64,000 bases of DNA, from contig NC_088171.1 of assembly GCF_028769735.1 (NCBI RefSeq), forward strand, positions 95,421,412 to 95,485,411. The letters are read 5' to 3'. Positions 26,601 to 38,300 of the stretch are shown piece after piece. Both the position numbers and the translations under genes were made by a program. The stretch's first letter is position 1; each line of letters opens with the position of its first letter. The notes under the pieces were generated by a model that was given only the letters and a program-made list of their open reading frames with translations, made no database searches and was not told the DNA's origin. The DNA is from Zonotrichia leucophrys gambelii. Its lineage: Eukaryota > Chordata > Aves > Passeriformes > Passerellidae.

Positions 26601-29600
26601 TAAGAACATAGGGTGAAATGCGGTAATAACCCACTGATTTTTTTGGTTTTTTTTCCCCACAGCTCCTAATTTTCTGTAGTGAAGGCCAGGCTTGAAATGA
26701 GATCCCAGTGTCTGGTGCCTGTTGAGCAAAGCAAATCCTCTCCAAGTGAGGCTGCTCAGTAACGTTAATCTGTGTATGGGTGGTTTGGGTCATACTTAAC
26801 TTTTACAAAGTGTACGATGTGTGTATTGAACACCAGAAAAGGGATATACTCTACATTTACAAAGAGAAAAAATCAAATGAGTATTTAAATAGAATTTTTT
26901 TATTGTGGAACAACATTTTTTTTCTGCATAGAAAAAGATCCTGTATTTCATCACTGTAGAAATGTTATGTTCTTTTTCACTCAAGCAGACTAAAACTTAC
27001 AGGATGAACGATTTCAATAAAAGTGAATGTTGGTTTTAAATGCAGTTCTGTAAAACATATCCTGGGGTAAACCCAAAATCTTCTGTGTGCTATATCTGAA
27101 TTACAAAACAGCAGGACCTAAGCTGAACTATAAAACAGCAGGATTTGAAGTGAGAACCTTTTAAAGAAAAGCTAACAGGTGATGTACAGTGGGGCAATCA
27201 ACACTAATTCCCACTGAGACAGCACTGGGCTGTGCCCCTGGAGTGGTGCAATTGATAAGTGATTGTGAAGGCTGCATGGAGAGAAAAAGAATATAAAAAT
27301 TCTTGTAATGGCATATTAATAAAGTAGGTCTGCTCTTGGAATTGTCACCATAGGATTTTCAGGCATTCAAAACATGAGTTGGTCATATCGTCTTCGGCAA
27401 CCTGGGCTCCTTGTTACAATGGAGCATGGGGCTTGCTGCAGTGTTGGTGCCCAGGTGCTGATGCTGCCTGCCTACCTTTTATTGAGGTAGCATTGTTACG
27501 CTGGAGTAGGCTTTTGTGTAAGTGCATCTTCTGAAATGCCTCAGAGCAAAGAAACTCAAAGAATGAGATGGGTGATAGATCTGCAAGATGAAACACTGGC
27601 ATGCTTCCAGGTAGAGTGTTTTTTTTATTGTTGAAAAGGAGTGTGTTAATCAGTGTTTTGAGTAGAAGTGCTTTGTTTGGAAAGGAAAAAAGAGGGCTGT
27701 TGTGTGAAAATCTCAGCTTTACTCACCATGGTGGAAGGAAGCTGGGATGCATATATCTTCCACAAAGCTGGAACCTGCTGCATAAAGTGTCAGGCGTATT
27801 GGCAATACTCCATGTTCTGAACTTTTTCATGGATTTCAATTTTTTTTTCCCATAGTGTAGTTAGAAAAGTTTTCAGAAGTTTTGAGAGTTGTCAGAAAGT
27901 TTAGTTTTTAAGGTGGTTTCCCTTCATGTTAGTGCAGAGCTACTGCACAGCGATTATCTTCCTATAAACTGGAATCAGCGCACCCCTGAATAAGTCCCAG
28001 CTCTGACAAGGATGCATTTCCTAGCATAAACAGTGGACTTCATCAGGCCATTGTTACTTTTCCAGCATTCCTAACAAGCCAAATTGTACTTAATAACAGC
28101 CAAGAGAAATCTGAATTCCTTTGCCTTGTTGAAAATGACACTGAATTCTACGTAAATTGTTATCCTCAGTTCATAGGATTGCATCAGGAGTGAGAACAGA
28201 TTATCCTCTTTGCCCTGGAAAAATGTGAAGAGAAATAAGACTTCACCGGCTCAGGTCATCTGTTTTTTTCTTTTCCAGTGAGTGGGTTTTTTCCCATCAA
28301 AAATCAGGCTGAGACTTTGCCACCAACTGTGCAGTTTCATTACAGCATCTGTATTGCAGTCCTGCCTTGCTCTGATGGCATGCAGCTCCTGAGTCTCCCC
28401 ATGAATGTTGAGGAAGTCAGGCTGGATTTTATCCATCTTCCCTCTTTCATGTCTGACTCTAAAACATTTTGAGTTCAGTGATCTGAGGAGAAGGCTGCCT
28501 GTGGCATGTGAGCCCTGATCTCCCTTGGTGCTCAGAGCAGAGCAGTGGTTATATTGATGAACTGGTCTCTGGGGTGGTGCTCAAAGGTGGAAGGTTACAG
28601 TGCAAGCTCAGACACAACTTGTTTGTAATCCTTCCTGTGTGAGAGAGACCAGAAGCTGTCTTATGTAATTTATTTCTTACATTTAATCCAAGTCTTTCAT
28701 TTATGAAGCCAAATAGAGAGAAATGCATAAAGACTTATATAGAGATTTAATATTTTACTAAAACTCTGTCCACTCTAGTTGAATTAGTTAGTGGAAGAAT
28801 CACAAGGAAATAGATGCCAAATTTTTTTATAAGACCTATATTTTCATCTGAGTTTCTTTAAAGAGTGTTGCTATATACTTCTGCCTTTAGCAAGGTCTGT
28901 GCATCACCATCATGTGTCTGTAAACAGGATGCGCAAGTGGTTGTGCTTCATTAGATGAAGGCAGTAATTCACTGGGCACTCAGACCTGCATTGAGCTCTC
29001 TTTTGGGATGCAGGCTGGGTGCTGCTGATGTTCCAGTCAGGGGAAGCAGAAGGCATTTGGTACCCAAACAAGTGTACCTACTAACTTGTTTAAGTGGATG
29101 TGGCTTCCCTCCACCTATTGCATTCTGGGGTATTTTTATTTTCTTCATGGTCTTTGTAAGCTACTTCTGCTCAGCAGATGCTCTGTCCTCCTGAAAATGA
29201 TAAACTTCCGTGGTTAATTAGCTGCTAAAGGTTTATTTCTAAGAATTTCTGTAATATGCTGGGGTCTTGCAAAATACATATGCACTTTAAAAAAAAGGCG
29301 ATTCACTTTGCATTGGAAACTATTTTAACTTCTCAAGCTTTGTGGCCTAGTCTAACTTTTCTTCAGGCTGGACATGGCTAATAGAAGATACAACTTTGGC
29401 CAGCAGGGGTCTGAACACTCAGTTTTTATTGAAGTAACCTTTCTTATCTTAGGCATCTTTAAAAAAAGATGTGATTATTTCATCCTGTTTCCAGTAGTCT
29501 TCTTATTTCAACCTGCCATCTCTGCCCTTTGTGTCCCAGGGGAAGGAGAGGGAGGTGGCTTGTGGCTTTCTTTCTAGTGGGAGTACTAAATTGAGGGATA

Positions 29601-31089
29601 CCATTCCTAAACCAAGACAGGTGAATGTAAAAAACCCACAAAATATTACCTGGACTCTTATAACATCAAATTTTTTTTTAATACACAGAAAAACTATTCA
29701 TTTCACAAAGGTAGAATGGAGTCTTATGTTTTGACACAGAAGGATTAATTTTCAAAATGGCAATGCTGTAGTATTTAGATTAATTTTAAAACTCTCCATG
29801 CTAGTGAAATAGTTATTTTTGGAAATCAAAGAGTGACTTTTAGTGTAGTTAGCACACATTCTAATTAGCATATTTCTATGCCTAAAAGAGTTATGATGCT
29901 GTTGTAACAGGGTTTTTTCCCCTGAATAAAAACCCACCATGTACTTCTTCTGACAGGACTGATTCTCTTTGTAGGAAGAACCTGAAATAATGACATAATG
30001 AACAGCACTCAGTGTATTGTGGTTTATTTTTGTTGTTCTTCTTGCATTTGTGTGCTCTACCTATTGTCTAATTTTTCATACCCTTTTATAATCCAAAACT
30101 TAATCTCAATCTACATGTGTCTCTCTCTTTTTCAATTTTTTTTTACAAAATGTGTAACTTTCTTTGTTTTTGGGTGAATCACATTATGTATTTTTAATGT
30201 TACTCCCATGCTGTGTTCTTCAGTTAACTGAGTTCCTAGGTTGAGTTTGCCTGCCTGGCAATGCTGTGTAATTTATTGTATTTTAAGTCAAGAGGGGAAA
30301 AATAATTATCATCTTACTTAATTATCATCTTCTTTATTAAAGTAATAGGCATTTCCTATTTTGCATGAAAAAAAAATCTGCAGTCTATTAAGTTTTTGAT
30401 AGCATCAGTGTGAAAAATTGAAAATAACTTTAAGTGGAGGGAGAGGTTGCCATCTCACCTAGAGTGTATCTGTTATTTTTCTGTCCTTTATGTAACAGAC
30501 ATCAGCAGTGATTTTTTGGTGAGACTGTAAGCAAAGGTCACTGTGTGGGTCAGTGGCCATCATTTCATTGGGTCCTACTCCCTGCTGTTAAACTGCAGCT
30601 CCTGCATGGCGTCTTCTCTTTCATGTGAATTTATGAATTTTTCTAAAAGAGAATGTGTGAATTTGCACACAACCTATAGTTGAACTCTCTATAAATTATC
30701 AACCCTAGATTAAAGATCTTCTCTTTATTTCTGTCAGATGCAGAGGATTAATGATAGCCATTTAAAAAATAGTATTGATCAGAAATCTGCTGTTTTGTGT
30801 TGAACACTTGAATACCTTACACCTTCAAATGGAAAGAATATTGCTAACTTTATTTAAATACAATTAATCATTAGTGTATACAGGTTTTAACCTCTACCTG
30901 AAAAAAGGCCTTTCTCTTGAAAAGGGCTTTTCCTTTCTCCAGAGCGTGTTCGGAACAGTACACAAATGTGACTAGACTCCCTTGAAGTCAAAAGCAATAC
31001 TTTTAATTGACATAGATGGGACCAGATTGACAAATGTATGTACAAGGGTTGTTTCTCCCGCCAGTGAACTGAAACCCCTTCAGGGGGTG
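23681..31089. other. Non-coding single-copy sequence
   Basis: No gene recognised. The stretch at about 25,120-25,300 (atgcaatattaatgaagatg and neighbours) is enhancer-like in composition. At about 25,470-25,505 there is a brief purine-pyrimidine CA/TG run. The region 26,404-26,560 is GC-richer and opens short frames on both strands without similarity to a known product. Nothing here supports an exon, RNA gene or mobile element with confidence. Confidence 0.5.
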
Positions 31090-31195
31090 AGGGCCACTCT
31101 CTGTTTCACCAATTTTCTGCCTGTATAACTTCATTGATTTCCACTGCACAGCCATGACATGTGAAATGGAGTGGACAATCAGGCCCTGGGGATGG
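31090..31195. repeat. Possible ancient amniote interspersed repeat
   Basis: The text gtataacttcattgatttcc followed by aatggagt and caatcaggccctgg resembles old amniote repeats that carry a near-palindromic 'GTGTAACTCCATTGACTTCA...' unit. The match is short and from memory of the pattern, so both identity and orientation are uncertain. It may instead be unrelated single-copy DNA. Confidence 0.28.
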
Positions 31196-33286
31196 TGGTT
31201 GCACAGTCAGCTCTGCCTCACACTTTGGGGCGAGAAGAATAAAAGGAGATATGTGCTCTCCTCACAAACACCTCTGCACCATGCCTGTGTGTCCTCTCCT
31301 CCTGTGTGCTGCATGCAGGCAGCTGGTATTCACTTTGTAAAGGGTGCAGCAGAGATTTGAGCACCTGGCACAGAAACCCAATCAAAGTGTGTGTTGGGGG
31401 TTAGATCTAGGCAGTTGTAAATAGCATTCATGTGCTCAAGAAACCACGCTTGCTTCTGTAGTTGGAAAAATCCAAAATTCTTCAATAAAACTTCACTCAG
31501 CTAGGAGTGTATCATCTCTAAGAGGGTGTTTTGTGCATCCTACCCTCTGTTCATAGATGCATCCCATAAGTAATGATGAAAATGTCATTTTTAGCATAGC
31601 TTAGGAGAAACCAGTCCTCCTAAGAAAATTTGCAAATTTTTGTCTTTGTAACTAAGTTAAATCAGCACAGAATAAAACCTTTTGAAAACATTTCATTCTA
31701 AAAAAGAGCCATCTATATTTAACTTTTATTTAATTTTCTACATCATGTATTTAATCAATATGCTCTGATATAGAAAGAAAATTGCTGCCAAGAAAAATTT
31801 TGTTTTATTGATGGCAGCCACAAGGAATGATGAGAACATCCTCAGTATATTTTGAAATACAGGGTAGTATGTAGCAGGAAATCCTACTTGAAAAATTCAA
31901 ATTTACTTGAATGCCACAGTAGCATCATGTGGGTTGCAGTCTATGTCACGTCTTCTATAAAAAAGATACTGAAATGCAGGAAAGCTTTCTACGTGGAAAG
32001 GAGAAGTCTCTTCTGCAGATGTGTGCCAGAATTAATGCTAACTGCTGTCTTCCTGGTTCTCCTCTTTGGCAAGAGGTGAAAGGGGGCTTATTTTTTTATG
32101 GAGATAGAATTCACTTGTAGATCTAATCCAGACACAGCTTGCTCAGGAATGACAAGCAAGCAGCAGGTCTGTGCCGTGCTTGTCTGTGGCTGGCTGCAGC
32201 CATGGGACAATCCCACTGTAAATAACTGTGTCACAGGCTGGGATGCTTTTCCCTCTGGTATTAAAAACCCCTTAGGGCTGGTGGAGCAAGCAGAGATCAG
32301 CTGAGAAGCAGAGGTGTGACAATGACCCCTCCTCCAGGGAGGGAGGGCTGTCCCTGCTCCCACTGGGTTGTGGTGATCCCATGCAAGGCTTTCTTATGTG
32401 CTACGAAGTACCAGCCAGAGCAGCTGTCAGCCTGGTGGCATTGCCAAAATGCCACTGAAGGAACTGAGCCGGGGTGAGCATTTGTTCTGCAGCCTGTGCT
32501 GACAGATTTGAGTCACTGCTGTTGAGCTGCAACTGCTGTCGAACGTTTTGCAATGGTGCAAATGACTTGTGATGTTTTACAGCTGTAGGACCCACTTATC
32601 GAGGTCTTGGGGCACCCTACAAATAAGCTGGATGTTGGAAGGTGCAGTGTTTGTCTCCAACTGTAAATACTCTCAAAGTCTGGAGATAATGAGTGATTTT
32701 TCTATAGGTGTTCATTTACATCAGAATGAGACCTTTCCTTGTCCCTCCTACAAAGCATAGCCCTCCTATAACATATTAATCTTCTGTTAAGAGATAGAAC
32801 TTTTTTTTTTTTTACCCCCAAAGGACTATTTATACCCATACCAAAGTGAAGAATTGAGTTCATTTGCTCTCTATGTGCTGCAGTGATAGCAGCAGATGTG
32901 TTAATGCACTTTCAGCTTTTCCACGTTAGTATTTCTCATCTCATGCCATCCCTGTGCTCCTGTGGGTATTGGCTGAATAACAGGGGAAATGACTAAAAGG
33001 AAATCTTGATTTATAGCAGCTGGATGCAGCATCTCAAGCCAGCTCCTAAACATCCAAATCTTCATGAGTGGGAGAGACAAATCTGTTTCCTGAGCTGAGG
33101 ATTCTAAGGTGTTTCTGCATGTTTGCACATTTAGTTTTGTGAAAGAAGACAAATGTAGGGGCCTGGAAATTAGAAGGAGTGTGAAGACAGTCTGAGCTGA
33201 TTCAGCATGTTCTGGGTTCAGGTGAGGGTGGAAAATTTGGCCGATTTTCTTCATCAGAAAATAAAATGAAAAAAACCTGTGCACAC
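31196..33286. other. Non-coding single-copy sequence
   Basis: No gene recognised. A slightly GC-richer part (32,100-32,560) opens frames of 60-90 codons on both strands, with no domain. A T13 run sits at 32,801-32,813. The 165-codon minus-strand frame at 32,901-33,398 overlaps the start of the LTR at 33,287 and has no recognisable domain, so I treat it as chance. Confidence 0.5.
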
Positions 33287-33757
33287 AGTGCTGTTTTAGG
33301 CTGGTGACCAAACCAATGTTTTTAACACACCAAACTACCATGTTTTTGCTATTGATGAACAGTCCTTGAACAGCATCAAGGCTTTCTGTCGTTCTCATTT
33401 TGCCACTTCAGTGAGAACTCTGGACAAGATACTAGGAGGGGATGGAGCTGGACAGCTGACCCCAACTGGATCTCACATGGCATATGGTGTTATGCTTAGC
33501 AATAAAATGTGTATGTTTGGGTGGGGGCTGTGGGAAGAGAGGGAGACATTCTTCCAGGATAGCTCTTGCTGGGGCGTCTCTCTGGCTGGGCATGAGCCCA
33601 CTGGTGATGAGAGGATGTTTTTTTTTCTTTTTCATCCCTCATTGAACTATCTGTATCTTGATCTGTTATGTACTTTTTGACCTTCTAATTCTCTCCCCTG
33701 TTCCCCTTGGGGGTTAAGTGATTTTTCCTGCCAGCTGTGGTCAATCTACCACAAGCA
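33287..33757 (+). mobile_element. ERVL-type solo LTR (near full length, sense)
   Basis: The element begins near 33,287 with tgctgttttaggctgg, the family's U3 start. It carries the ggacagctgaccccaactgg block at about 33,449-33,468 and the degraded TATA/AATAAA-containing middle at about 33,480-33,520. Later comes attgaactatctgtatcttg (about 33,642-33,661), equivalent to the conserved '...CTGTCTTTATCTCAACC' block. It closes with cagctgtggtcaatctacca ending near 33,757. About 470 bp are retained, with many substitutions, so the insertion is old. No internal sequence or second LTR accompanies it. Confidence 0.8.
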
Positions 33758-34225
33758 CTGTGATTTGAGAACTAGTGAGGATTCTTTTACATTTAATGCT
33801 CAATGGTCAGTATCACCTTAGGAATCCTTCACCTTTCTTTCTTGTAACTGTATTATTAGCTGTGGTATCATAGACTCAGCTTCTATTTTTGACTGGGAAG
33901 ATCAAGCTTAGTTAGCTCTTGGCCTCATACAGACCTAAGTAAGGTCAAGTATATGTTGACAGCAGACTGTCATATGCTCGTTCACTTGAATGAGATTGTG
34001 CAGAAAGCCTGGGCGAAGAGGTTGAGGTATTCTCCCAAGAGAACATCTTTATCCCCAGGGGAGAGGGTCAGAGTCATGCAATGAATCAGTCCTCTTTCTG
34101 GTCCAGTAAGTCACAAATCATGGTTTGCTCGGTGGTGTGGCTTTAGTGGGAAGGTGAATTATGTCACACCAGATACCCTGTGTATGCCTGGGATGCACTT
34201 TCTGCAGGGAAATACACATATTTCA

Positions 34226-34246
34226 GCCTCCTCAGGCTGAGGAGGC
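34226..34246. repeat. Short perfect inverted repeat
   Basis: GCCTCCTCA at 34,226-34,234 is followed by a 3-base spacer and its exact reverse complement TGAGGAGGC at 34,238-34,246. The stem is nine perfect base pairs, six of them G-C. It lies in otherwise unremarkable DNA. With only nine pairs it is not a microRNA precursor and is probably chance. Confidence 0.6.
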
Positions 34247-34984
34247 AACACTGTTCAGTGCTTTCCTGAAAAAGTGATTTAGCCACTGGGCTCTTGGATA
34301 AAAGTACTCCAGCTACTGGGAAACACAAGTATTTGTGTCTGTAATGTTTTAAATGGTTAGTTCTTGAAGTGTGCATGAAACATTCATTGTGTGTGCCTCT
34401 CAGATTAAATTGTTTATTTAGATTTAATCCTCTAATTAAATCTAGAGCCCTGTGAAGAGCATTTAGTCCTGCATGACCACTGGAACAGTGTTGCTCCAAA
34501 CTCCAGGGCCCATATTCCTGTTTCTCAGTTGACAAGGATTAAGCTCAGGATAATATATTAATTTACATGGCAACATAATTTACAGAGTTCTTCTAACAGA
34601 TTTCTATAAGGTGTGGGATTAACTCACCTAATGAGTTACTATTACTTGATTCACCTATTAGTTAGGAAGTTTTTACAGAGTAAGTGAGGATCCAGCTCCC
34701 TGTTCCAGACCACTGGCTTAGAAAATTGGACAGGACCTAACCAGTAAGGCCAAGGATGTTGGTTTATATATGGGGGTGAAAAATGAAATAGTAAGCTGGT
34801 GGACAGAGCTTTGTGCAGAAAGTTTGTCTTAAATTGAAGTAGAAAATGGGAAACACGTGTTAGACTTTCACAGATACATACCTGTATTTTGCTTGTAGTT
34901 CTCCAGCTGGGGAAATTTAAAACTGTCCTTATTTTGTCCTGCAAATTTGTAACAATGAATTTTTATGTCCCTATATTAAAAAAA

Positions 34985-35064
34985 AAGATTTTTTAATATC
35001 TGAGGTTATTGTACTTTATTTTAAAAAACATATTTTTTAACATCTCAGGTTACTGTACTTTTTT
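34985..35064. repeat. Imperfect 44-bp tandem duplication
   Basis: The block ttttttaatatctgaggtta (from 34,989) recurs 44 bases later as ttttttaacatctcaggtta (from 35,033). Both continue with ttgtactt or ctgtactt. The two copies differ at a few bases, so the duplication is not recent. A polymorphic or replication-slippage origin is likely, given the A/T-rich edges. Confidence 0.75.
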
Positions 35065-35345
35065 ATTGAAAACAGTGCATCTCAAATTGTTATTTTTAAA
35101 TTTCCATTTTTATGAAATTTGGCTGTGGTGAAACAATTTTTTATTTTGAATAAATAATTTTGGGAACAGGTTTGAGTCTTGGACTTTGTGCAAGACTAAG
35201 GGTATGAAATGCTGCCATTGTCAAAGAAAAAAGGAATGACTCCTGTTAGTAATGTTCTTTAAGTCAACACTCTTTTTCCTCCCCATCAGTAAATCATTTA
35301 TTTATTAGCAAATAAATCTGTTTGGTGCTTCCTTCACACAGCTGT

Positions 35346-35373
35346 AAAAAAAAAAAAAAACAACAACAACAAA
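35346..35373 (+). repeat. A15 tract followed by (CAA)4
   Basis: Fifteen A residues at 35,346-35,360 run into four CAA units ending near 35,373. This could be the tail of a lost retroposed sequence or simple low-complexity DNA. I see no recognisable retroposed body on its left and no target-site duplication. Confidence 0.8.
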
Positions 35374-38300
35374 TCCACACACCAATTTTTGCTATGTCTT
35401 TTTCAACTTAGCAAATTGCCATCTTGTGTTACTCATAACTTCAATGTGCAAGGTACAGTTCTACTGTAGTCCTTGCTACCAAGTATGCCACGGTTGAATA
35501 AAAGATAAATATGTACATGCACAGCTAGCCAGTACTCCTGTATGTGCTTAAATGTGGAAACCTAGCCATAATTTGCATTGTTAGTTTTTTAAAAGGCTTT
35601 TGTATGTGATTCAGACAAGGCAATTTTGCATATTAGTCAACATTTAACTTTGCTTACTAAACAATTTGTCTTTGCCTATGTAAGTATGCTCGAATGTGTT
35701 TTTTTCTATTGCTGTCACCAGGGATAAATGTGCAGGTATGGAAGAGAAAGGAGCATTTGTTCTCAAGATTGCATTTACTAGGAATTAATTGGATGTATGA
35801 AATTTTATGTTTTTGTGTTGGTGGCTAAAAGCATGAGATCTTTCTTCACTGACAAGTTTAAGAGAAAAAAAGGGGAGATTCAAATATCCATGTGGACTTT
35901 TCCTTTGAGACTCTGATGGTAAATATCAAAGAATGTTTACCAAACTGGCTATTTCATATCATTGCAGGGTCAACAACTGCAAAAGCTGGCTTGTTTTTTA
36001 TGGCAGTTTAGGTAGCAATGATCTTATCCTTTCTTCCCTTCTCAAACCCTCCTTTTTGTCTTAAAATTTTGGCTTTGGCTGTTTTTTTCTCCAGTGTTTA
36101 CCCCATCTCTCTGTTTCAGGAACTTAAGCCAAAATATTTACTCTTGACTTGGAAGTATGTAATGAGTGGTTATTAATGCACAGTTTTCTCAGAAATCTTG
36201 CTGTTGATGTTTAACTGGGAAACTGCCTGTTTATAACTGGGAAATACTGATGGATGATAAAAGTTGACAGAAATACCTGCTTTTTCCTTATACTGGACAG
36301 GAATTCTATTATGCAAAAGAACATGTTATACCACTCCTACGTGCTTTTACAGATTGAACAGTGCTGCTTCTATACCTTTCACAATGTTATTGCCTTTTGC
36401 AATAGGACTTTAAAGTATTTGTTTCCTCAGTAAAACAGGAGTTATCATATTACTGATGGAAACAGATGTCACTGTTTTGACCAGTTATCACACCAAACAA
36501 GTTATCTGAATCCTTGAAGACACTTTTGTATACCTATTTTGTTTTGACAAATGTGAAAAACACAGACTTAGTGAGTGAAAGAAGAATTCTAAGTGCATCA
36601 TGGGCCAGGCAGGGATTAGCCCGTTCATACCTAATAAAAATAGTCTTTGTATTCTAGAAAAATATTTAGGGATCTGGATGCAAATGCATGTGGATCATTG
36701 AACCAGATGCTTTTTCTACAGCACGTTGGTCTCCTTCATGTGGAAGCCCTGGGTAACAAAAAGGAGGATAAATGTTTTAAGAGCAATGGCTGAAAGACTT
36801 GGAACCAAGCTGATGGAGCAAAAAGCAAAATCTGTCTTCAGGCCTCCCAAGGAGGCTGGAAGAGGAGTGGTGGTGGAAGATCACCACTGGGTGAGAGGAG
36901 GATATGCAGTGAAAGGATTGGCAAACAGACCTGCAATGTTATTGCATTTCTCATAATGTGGTGACATATTTAAAATGCATTTCTAGCAAAAAGAAAAATA
37001 AAAATTTGTTGGCCACCCATCTAAACATGGAAAGGAAGCAGTCTAGAAAAGAAAGAAGAAATTCAGATGTGTGAGGTTTGGAGAAGATTTGAATGCAAGG
37101 CATAACTGGCGGAAGCTGCTAAAGGTGGCATGAGGATGGCTTGCAAACTGATGGGCAAATGGCTGAGGCGAGTTGTACCAACAGATCAGTGCTGCTGAAA
37201 TCAAGCCTTGCTGTCTCTAGAACACTTTTGTGTCAAATTCTGAATGGTAGTTACTGCAGTGAAGGCAAAGCAACCAGCTGGATGAACATTTGCTTCTCCA
37301 GAGGGAAAGACTATGAAATTTTATGGGTTTAGTTATACTCTAGGAATTAATTCTTGTTGTTCTGTTCTCTTGCCTTGTTTTCTCTCTTTTTTTTTTATTT
37401 AAAATGCAAGTGTTAGACTGTTTTACTTAAAGTTGTAGATGGGCAGAAGTAGTTGCTGTGAGTGTAATTAGTATAATTTCCCCAGCTCTCTGCATAGGTC
37501 TTCAAGCAAGTGTTTACCTTGAAAGTCCCTTAAATTTGAATGCATCTGTGTTCTTGTCAACTGAATCATTGCAAGAAGGTGGCACTGGAAAGTGATTTGG
37601 ATGTTTGGTTGGCTGACGGAGTGACATTGATTCCCAGGAATAGCAAGTATAAATAATGCATATAAATGCATCAAATCCAATGCTGAATTAAGGCTTGGTT
37701 TCTGCTTGTGATGTTGAAGGAAGGAGAGGCAATCTGGATTTCAAAGGCATGCATATTTCCATGCACATTTGTAAACACAAGAGTAGCTGGGACTCTCACA
37801 TGTTTATATTCTGTTTTAGGGAAAGGTAACAGTACTTAAACATGGTATGAAAGAATTTTTTCCTATTTTTATTTTATTAATATTGGCAAATATATTCGTG
37901 AAGCTTTCTGCCTTGAGACAGCAAATGACTGCAACACTCTTTCAAAAGCAGGTATCTAAAGAAACCGTGTGCTCCAGTATCTACAGCCCTTACCCTCATA
38001 TGCAAGGAAATACTGCCTGTGGTAACAAAGCTGTCATGCTAGCTCAGAATTTAGGAGATGTTTTATGCATTGCTGCACTCAGAGAAGCTCCTTTCAGTAG
38101 AGTGGATTATAAAACCAGTTGCTGAGGAACATTGTTTGTGACACGTTTTAGGTGATGGCATTTTGACTGTTGTTTTAACATACATAACTTTGCCTTTAGC
38201 AATGAGTAGCTGTTCCAGTTCTGCTGTCATCTCGGTTTTATTAAGCTTAAACCCAAAAAGCCATAGGGATGGAGCTTTTTTGTTTATGTTTTTCTGTTTA

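Noticed and set aside
32901..33398. 165-codon minus-strand open frame, the longest outside the provirus
   Set aside because: Its start lies inside the old LTR at 33,287, the sequence has no domain or repeat pattern, and AT-balanced DNA of this length can give such a frame by chance.
34226..34246. Hairpin considered as a microRNA precursor
   Set aside because: The stem is only nine base pairs with a three-base loop, far shorter than a precursor hairpin, and has no flanking complementarity.
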